Below, piece after piece: positions 6,626-10,986 of a stretch of 10,986 bases of DNA. The notes beneath the pieces are model-generated. The model saw only the letters and a program-made list of their open reading frames with translations, was not told the origin of the DNA and searched no databases. This DNA comes from an uncultured Ruminococcus sp. Lineage in GTDB: Bacteria; Bacillota; Clostridia; Oscillospirales; Ruminococcaceae. Within the stretch, counting starts at the first letter, position 1; every line of letters starts with the position of its first letter. The DNA lies in the NCBI GenBank assembly GCA_902772615.1, contig CACYBC010000093.1:1-10986 (forward strand). Reading direction: 5' to 3'. The position numbers and the translations under genes are program-made.

Positions 6626-7990
6626 ATGAAAAGAGCATTCTGTCTTCTTCTTGCGATAGTGATACTTGCAGTCCCGTTCGTTTCCGTGAACGCGGAGAGC
6701 GAGATGTCGGACTACTGCGTCTATGATGTCTCGGATGTGCTTGAAACGGAAGCCTGGGGCGATATGGAAGAGAGAGCCATGGGGCTCAGCCTCGAGTATA
6801 AGTGCGGGGTATACGTGATCCTGCTTCCGGGATTTGAGGAATACACCCACTACGACGATGATATGAACATGGCGGCCTCCGATATCCTGAGCCGCAACGA
6901 TCTCGGATACGGCGCGGACAGGGACGCCCTCCTTCTGCTGATAGACACGTCGAAACAGACTTCTGCATACGGAGCGACCGGTCCCAGAGGAACGGCGCTG
7001 TTCAATGCGACGGCGCTGTCGGAGATAGATCCGTCCATCGCCTCCGGCACCGCGTCCGGGGATCTCGATGCGGCCATATCCTCGTTCCTTGATGAGTGCG
7101 CAAGGCTTTTCATCTATGAGCGCGATAACGGAAAGGCTTACGGATATACGGCGGAAGAGAACGATCCTGAACCCGTCAGGGATCCCGACGCCATGATCAC
7201 CGACTGCGTGTACGACTACGCAGGTATTCTCACGGCGGATCAGAAGGATCAGCTTGAGAAGAAGGCGAGATATCTGTCGGAACTTTATGAGTTCGGCGTG
7301 TACATCTATGTCGTCAACGACTACAACGATGTTTATTCCTCGGATGACGTGTGGTACGCCTGCGAGCATGTGTACGAGACGCAGGGCTTCGGCTACGGAT
7401 CTGCCAACCGCGACGGCATCATGCTGTTCATGAGCATGGATGATAGGGACTTCGCCACCTACCGCACCGTAGGCAAGGGATACTATGCCTTCACCGACTA
7501 CGGCCTGTATGAGCTGGAGGAGTACTTCCTGCCCGACTTCAGGAGGAACGACTGGTACGGCGGATTCCAGGATTACCTGACCTACTGCGACTACCTTCTT
7601 GATCTGGCGGAGAAGGGAACGCCCCTGGACTACGATCCCTCGGGAGAGAACGATCCTACCTATCCCAGCGGGGAAGATACCCCCAGCAAGATGACCTTCC
7701 AGGAGAAATGCATCGTGCTGGCGCCGGGGTCCGCGATAATATCACTCATCATTTGCCTTATCTACAGAGGAAAGATGAAGACCGCGGGCATCAAGACCCA
7801 GGCCAACGACTACATAGCCAAGAACGGTATCAGGATGTACGATACCCGCGATATATTCACCCACAGCACCACCAGCAGGACTAGAGTGCACAGCGAGAGC
7901 AGCTCGTCCGGAGGCCATTCCTCGGGCGGAGGACATTCCTTCAGCAGCCATTCGGGAAGCCACGGCGGCGGCCACAGCGGTAAGTTCTGA
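6626..7990 (+). CDS. Secreted/membrane TPM-domain protein with two TPM modules and His-rich tail (YdjH-like)
   Basis: This protein has 454 residues. A signal peptide (about 1-23, ending VNA) is followed by two TPM-type modules (about 28-165 and 192-330). Both repeat the order CVYD (31-34, 194-197), GVY (61-63, 224-226), GYG (94-96, 256-258) and RD (99-100, 262-263). A Pro/Asp/Glu-rich linker precedes a membrane helix (about 362-380), then a basic cytosolic segment and a Ser/Gly/His-rich tail (424-454) ending SHGGGHSGKF. B. subtilis YdjH belongs to this TPM family. TPM domains are also known from photosystem II repair proteins and TLP18.3, where phosphatase or chaperone-like roles have been proposed, so the reaction here is open. 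The modules should lie outside the cytoplasmic membrane and the tail inside. GGAGG (6613-6617), adjoining the upstream stop, fixes the start. A gene follows after 16 nt with its own GGAGG. Confidence 0.88.
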   Translation: MKRAFCLLLAIVILAVPFVSVNAESEMSDYCVYDVSDVLETEAWGDMEERAMGLSLEYKCGVYVILLPGFEEYTHYDDDMNMAASDILSRNDLGYGADRDALLLLIDTSKQTSAYGATGPRGTALFNATALSEIDPSIASGTASGDLDAAISSFLDECARLFIYERDNGKAYGYTAEENDPEPVRDPDAMITDCVYDYAGILTADQKDQLEKKARYLSELYEFGVYIYVVNDYNDVYSSDDVWYACEHVYETQGFGYGSANRDGIMLFMSMDDRDFATYRTVGKGYYAFTDYGLYELEEYFLPDFRRNDWYGGFQDYLTYCDYLLDLAEKGTPLDYDPSGENDPTYPSGEDTPSKMTFQEKCIVLAPGSAIISLIICLIYRGKMKTAGIKTQANDYIAKNGIRMYDTRDIFTHSTTSRTRVHSESSSSGGHSSGGGHSFSSHSGSHGGGHSGKF

Positions 7991-8006
7991 TCCGGAGGAA
8001 CGACAG

Positions 8007-8837
8007 ATGTTCAGAAAGATCTCTGCCGCGCTGCTTCTGACCGCCGGCATTGCGCTGGCGCTCTGGGGATATAACGCGTACAGACATCCCGTGACTCTGA
8101 GCTCCTGTGCCGAGAGTCCGGACGGAGCGCTGGATCCTTCTATGGAGGGACAGCTGGTGATAACGAACGGAAGGATCTCCTTCGGCAAAGGCGCTTCGGA
8201 CCCCATGTTCGGAATAGAGACCGATTCGCTGATCCTCATCAGAACGGTGGAAATGTATCAGTATATGGATGATGAGGCAGGAAACGTAACCGAGGGCTTC
8301 AGCACGGAGCATGAGATCCTCAGCAGCCTCGGCCTGCAGAATCCGCCGTTTCCGCAGCAGCTGAAGAGCGAAGTCTTCATTGCGGAAGACATACGCATAG
8401 GAAGTCAGCTCGGACTTTCACCGGAATACGCGAAAAAGTTCGCGCTGGACAGCTATTCGTTCCTGAGCGGGGATTACCCTCTGGAAGACTTTACTGAGCT
8501 TCCGTATATGGAGATGAGCGGTCCGGAACTGACATCCTTCAACGGGTTCTATGCGTCCCCCGGCAGCAGCTGGGAGATAGGAGACCTGAAGGTGTCCTAC
8601 AGAGTGCTGGACGCGGGATCTCTGGGCGAGTTCACCGCAGCGGGACGTCAGCACAGCGGCATCCTCGTCCCGAACGGACCGCAGTGCGGCATCTACGACA
8701 GGCCTGTCAGCGCCGCGGAGCTCTTCCCGAGCCTTACGGACGCTGCCCGGACCGTGTTCATCATCTGCGCATCGGCCGGTTCGCTTCTCGTGATGCTTTC
8801 GGTGATACTGTTCGCGGCGAAGAGGAAAAAGGCCTGA
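8007..8837 (+). CDS. TMEM43 (LUMA)-family membrane protein
   Basis: This protein has 276 residues with membrane helices near both ends (about 5-20 and 248-270) and a long loop between them, ending in the basic tail AKRKKA. The key signature is LIRTVEMYQYMDDE (77-90), which matches the RxVEMYQWxE motif of eukaryotic TMEM43. It is followed by NPPFP (112-116), a segment ending in AEDIRIGSQLGLS (126-138), and GDLKVSYRV (192-200), all in the order of that family. The human protein is longer and has more C-terminal membrane helices; this one keeps a single C-terminal helix. With an N-in start the loop would face outside, as the TPM modules do, so the two may interact; this is inference. GGAGG (7994-7998), 8 nt before the ATG and 16 nt from the TPM stop, shows co-transcription. 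I assign the family from motifs only, without a profile search. Confidence 0.78.
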   Translation: MFRKISAALLLTAGIALALWGYNAYRHPVTLSSCAESPDGALDPSMEGQLVITNGRISFGKGASDPMFGIETDSLILIRTVEMYQYMDDEAGNVTEGFSTEHEILSSLGLQNPPFPQQLKSEVFIAEDIRIGSQLGLSPEYAKKFALDSYSFLSGDYPLEDFTELPYMEMSGPELTSFNGFYASPGSSWEIGDLKVSYRVLDAGSLGEFTAAGRQHSGILVPNGPQCGIYDRPVSAAELFPSLTDAARTVFIICASAGSLLVMLSVILFAAKRKKA

Positions 8838-8919
8838 ACAAAGGCCTGCGAACGCTGTAAAGTACATATGCTTTATAGGGGCCGGACCCGATAGATTCAA
8901 TCGATTCAACGGTATTTAC
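8838..8919. other. Spacer between the TMEM43 gene and the amidase hairpin
   Basis: No gene is visible. Two copies of the palindrome AGGCCT (8830-8835 and 8842-8847) straddle the TMEM43 stop codon but are not followed by a T-run. GATTCAA is repeated at 8894-8900 and 8903-8909 (9-bp period). I could not find a convincing promoter; TTTATA at 8872-8877 has no good -35 partner. Confidence 0.4.
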
Positions 8920-8956
8920 ATGGTCATCACCCTGCATGATGCGTGATGACCATTTT
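8920..8956 (+). terminator. Intrinsic terminator after the TMEM43 gene, just upstream of the amidase gene
   Basis: ATGGTCATCAC (8920-8930) and GTGATGACCAT (8943-8953) form a perfect 11-bp stem. The 12-nt loop contains GCATGATGC, which can add a short inner stem. A T-run of four (8953-8956) follows. The amidase ATG is only 18 nt beyond, so the hairpin must lie in the amidase leader if the amidase promoter is upstream, making attenuation possible. Confidence 0.7.
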
Positions 8957-8974
8957 CATAACAGACAGGACCTT

Positions 8975-10986
8975 ATGGACAAGCTTCGGATAAGGATAAG
9001 AAAGATATTTGCGGCCACGGTATGCGTCTGCATCATCTTAGCATTGTCTTTTTCCGCCTCCGCGCAGTCCTCTGTTTCCGGATGGGAGAGCAGACTGGAT
9101 GAGATATTCTCTTCCGACATGATGCTCGATGCCTCTGTCGCCGAACTTCTCGGCGCTATGGAAGAGGGGAAACTGACGTCGGAAGAACTGACTGCCATGT
9201 ATCTGGAGCGCATTGAGGCCTATGACAAGACTCTTAAACTGAATTCCTTCATCACGGTGAATCCCGATGCCCTGGATGAGGCAAGAGCGGCTGACGAGGC
9301 GAGAGCCGCAGGCGCAGAAGGAAGACTTCTCGGGATCCCGGTGATCGTAAAGGATAATCTGAACGTCAAGGGACTGCCGACCACCAACGGATACGCAGGA
9401 TCACGCTCAAAGGCAGCTTCTGATTCGGAGGTGATCGCCAGGCTCAGAGCGGAAGGAGCGGTGATCATCGGAAAAGGCAACATGTCCGCCGGGTCGATGT
9501 CGGGGACGACCACGAGATCCTCGTCCGGCGGCACTGCCCACAATCCGTATGACCTGACCAGAACGCCTGCGGGCTCATCAGGAGGCCCCGCAATAGCTGT
9601 GACCTGCAACTTTGCCGCTGTCGGCATAGGCTCGGATACCGGTTCCTCCATAAGAAGGCCGGCTTCCTTCGCCAATCTGTACGGGTACAGGCCCAGCGCC
9701 GGACTTGTCAGCAGAAGAGGGCTCAGAGTCGTCCACGGACTTCAGGATACCGTGGGCATCCTGGCCAGAAGCGCGGAGGACACCGCGCTGGTGCTGGACA
9801 TCATCTCCGGATCCGACAGCTCCGACAGATATTCTTCGAAGGCGGATGAGCTGAAACCTGAAAAGAGCTATGCTGACAGCCTTGGGGATGTCAGCATGGA
9901 AGGGCTGAAGATCGGATATCTGAGCAATTCCTTCGGGTACTACGTGAGCGGCTCGGGCAGGGCCCGCAGCAATCCGACTGAACTCAGCCCGCTCATTAAG
10001 GACATGGTGGACGGAGCGCTGGAAGTATTCACTTCCAACGGCGCGGAACTGGTCGACATGTCGGAATATCTCACGGAGCCTTATATCAGAAGGCTTTCCT
10101 GGATGGGTGCGTCGAGAGCGAGGGAAGCTGTAAGAAAGATATTTGAAGAGCACGGGATCTCCGCCATAGTCTATGTGTCACAGACCGACGTTCCCGAGGT
10201 GGAAAGGAAGGCCATCGGCAGGTACAATAACCCTGCTTACTACATAAGCATCTTTTCTCCGAAGATAGGCCTGCCGGAGATAATGGTCCCCATGGGACTG
10301 TCTGACACCGATCCAGAAGCCGGCGTTACTGAACCTCTGCCGCTCGGCCTCAGCATAGTGGGACTCTACGGCGGGGACGCGGTACTGCTCGGCATAGCGT
10401 CGGAATATGACAGGCTCTCGGACATGAGATATCCTCCCGCGTGCGTGCCGGTCATCGCTGATGAAGGACTGGAGCGGTTCGGGCAGGAAGTCATCTCAGC
10501 GGCGGCTGATCTTCTGTCTGAACCTGAGCTCTCATATGAGAGCGGAAAGCAGATCGCGGTGGCGTACGCAGCTCTCAAGGGAGCGTCCATGACGGGGGAG
10601 GCAGGTACGGAAGAGATCCCTGTCAGCGAGTACAGACAGATCCTTGCGGGATTATGCGCCGCTCTGGATGCGGCTCAGATGAAACCGCCCGCGGAGCCGG
10701 CGCCGGAGGAGGAACCGGAGAGATCGTCCGGCGGCAGAGACTCCGAGACGCTCATAGGTACTGCGGTCCCTGCTTCAGTGCTGGCGGCGTCCGCTCTGAT
10801 CATGCTTATTGGAAAGAGAAAGAGATCCGGCAGCGCTCCGGAGGGCCACAACGGCTCCGGAGAACTGCGGGTAGATATAAAAGAACTCTCAGTTGAGGAG
10901 GAGAACATGAAAAAACCTGTCCTTGTCATCATGGCTGCGGGTATGGGCAGCAGGTTCGGCGGGCTAAAGCAGATAGCTCCGGTGGA
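8975..10986 (+). CDS. Secreted, membrane-anchored amidase-signature hydrolase; frame stays open into a nucleotidyltransferase
   Basis: The frame is open from the ATG at 8975 to the window end. A Sec signal peptide (about 1-30, basic RIRIRK start, ending SASA) precedes an amidase-signature domain (about 52-480). The Ser-cisSer-Lys triad is complete: K126 in GIPVIVKDN, S201 in AGSSGG and S225 in GSDTGSSIRRPASF. These enzymes hydrolyse amide bonds. As a secreted protein it is not the GatA subunit of tRNA amidotransferase, and its substrate is unknown. A helical region (about 495-568), a Pro/Glu linker (about 571-582), a membrane helix (about 593-612) and a basic stop-transfer KRKR follow. About 30 hydrophilic residues then lead in frame, with no stop codon, to Met645 (10907), which starts a nucleotidyltransferase. 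The amidase may therefore be fused to it, or its stop may be missing. The Shine-Dalgarno is weak (AGGA, 4 nt from the ATG). Confidence 0.82.
   Translation, partial: MDKLRIRIRKIFAATVCVCIILALSFSASAQSSVSGWESRLDEIFSSDMMLDASVAELLGAMEEGKLTSEELTAMYLERIEAYDKTLKLNSFITVNPDALDEARAADEARAAGAEGRLLGIPVIVKDNLNVKGLPTTNGYAGSRSKAASDSEVIARLRAEGAVIIGKGNMSAGSMSGTTTRSSSGGTAHNPYDLTRTPAGSSGGPAIAVTCNFAAVGIGSDTGSSIRRPASFANLYGYRPSAGLVSRRGLRVVHGLQDTVGILARSAEDTALVLDIISGSDSSDRYSSKADELKPEKSYADSLGDVSMEGLKIGYLSNSFGYYVSGSGRARSNPTELSPLIKDMVDGALEVFTSNGAELVDMSEYLTEPYIRRLSWMGASRAREAVRKIFEEHGISAIVYVSQTDVPEVERKAIGRYNNPAYYISIFSPKIGLPEIMVPMGLSDTDPEAGVTEPLPLGLSIVGLYGGDAVLLGIASEYDRLSDMRYPPACVPVIADEGLERFGQEVISAAADLLSEPELSYESGKQIAVAYAALKGASMTGEAGTEEIPVSEYRQILAGLCAALDAAQMKPPAEPAPEEEPERSSGGRDSETLIGTAVPASVLAASALIMLIGKRKRSGSAPEGHNGSGELRVDIKELSVEEENMKKPVLVIMAAGMGSRFGGLKQIAPV
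10896..10906 (+). promoter_or_regulatory. Strong internal ribosome binding site for the nucleotidyltransferase
   Basis: AGGAGG (10896-10901) lies 5 nt before an ATG at 10907 while the amidase frame is still being read (it encodes a Glu run there). This is the best Shine-Dalgarno in this part of the window and argues that translation can start afresh at 10907 even if a fusion is also made. Confidence 0.7.
10907..10986 (+). CDS. Nucleotidyltransferase (sugar-phosphate type), N-terminus only, runs off right edge
   Basis: The visible 26 residues, beginning MKKPVLVIMAAGMGSR and continuing FGGLKQ, are the start of a GT-A-fold NTP_transferase: a first beta strand followed by the nucleotide-binding loop AAGMGSRxGGxKQ. 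Relatives in Bacillota activate a sugar phosphate or related phosphate by transferring a nucleoside monophosphate from NTP in the cytoplasm, often for cell-surface polymer synthesis. The specific substrate cannot be read from this fragment. A strong AGGAGG precedes the ATG. The start lies in the same frame as the upstream amidase with no stop between them, so the protein may be made alone, as the C-terminal half of a fusion, or both ways. Confidence 0.75.
   Translation, partial: MKKPVLVIMAAGMGSRFGGLKQIAPV

Noticed and set aside
6605..7369. 254-codon open frame on the minus strand
   Set aside because: It is antisense to the TPM gene, with a composition typical of reverse-frame translation.
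8830..8847. AGGCCT-N6-AGGCCT hairpin over the TMEM43 stop codon
   Set aside because: It has a six-pair stem with no T-run; the real terminator is at 8920-8956.
10654..10896. 80-codon plus-strand frame overlapping the amidase C-terminus
   Set aside because: It is a Gly/Arg-rich off-frame translation. The amidase frame there encodes a coherent Pro/Glu linker, membrane helix and basic stop-transfer.
8975..10906. GatA (Glu-tRNA amidotransferase subunit A)
   Set aside because: The signal peptide and C-terminal membrane anchor exclude a cytosolic GatCAB subunit, and no gatB or gatC neighbour is visible.
1..10986. CRISPR arrays, insertion sequences, tRNA or rRNA genes
   Set aside because: I saw no regularly spaced repeats, transposase frames, terminal inverted repeats or tRNA cloverleaf signatures on either strand.

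Overview
The window most likely comes from a Gram-positive-type anaerobe of the Bacillota (probably Clostridia). I infer this from strong GGAGG ribosome binding sites, extended -10 promoters (TGnTATAAT), intrinsic terminators, a moderately high GC content rich in AGG/AGA arginine codons, and a Bacillus YdjG/H/I-like gene set. The species cannot be named from the sequence alone.

The left third is on the minus strand and concerns carbohydrate metabolism. A complete glycogen/maltodextrin phosphorylase gene (glgP) has its own promoter and terminator. Directly downstream, behind a new sigma-A-type promoter, is the 5' part of a CE1-like esterase gene that runs off the left edge.

A divergent intergenic region of about 290 bp (3111-3402) holds two back-to-back extended -10 promoters, several small dyads, a direct repeat with 11-bp period and a 5'-UTR hairpin. 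Rightward from it runs a five-gene cluster: an SPFH/YdjI-type protein with two C-terminal zinc ribbons, a DUF4428 zinc-binding protein, a YdjG-like zinc-ribbon membrane protein, a secreted TPM-domain protein with two TPM modules and a His/Gly/Ser-rich tail, and a bacterial TMEM43 (LUMA)-family protein. It resembles an enlarged B. subtilis ydjGHI module (membrane homeostasis, linked there to PspA) in which no PspA gene is visible and TMEM43 is added. Hairpins sit just before genes 2 and 3 and before the following amidase gene, with little room for new promoters, so they may set the relative expression of these genes.

The right end carries a secreted amidase-signature hydrolase with a C-terminal membrane anchor. 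Its reading frame has no stop codon and passes in frame into a nucleotidyltransferase (GxGSRxGGxKQ motif) that has its own near-perfect Shine-Dalgarno. It is either a genuine fusion or two genes sharing one open frame. The nucleotidyltransferase runs off the right edge.

My best candidate for an undescribed system is the SPFH-DUF4428-zinc ribbon-TPM-TMEM43 cluster, read as a membrane-associated envelope-maintenance complex. That function is inferred from the families and context and is not shown by the sequence.
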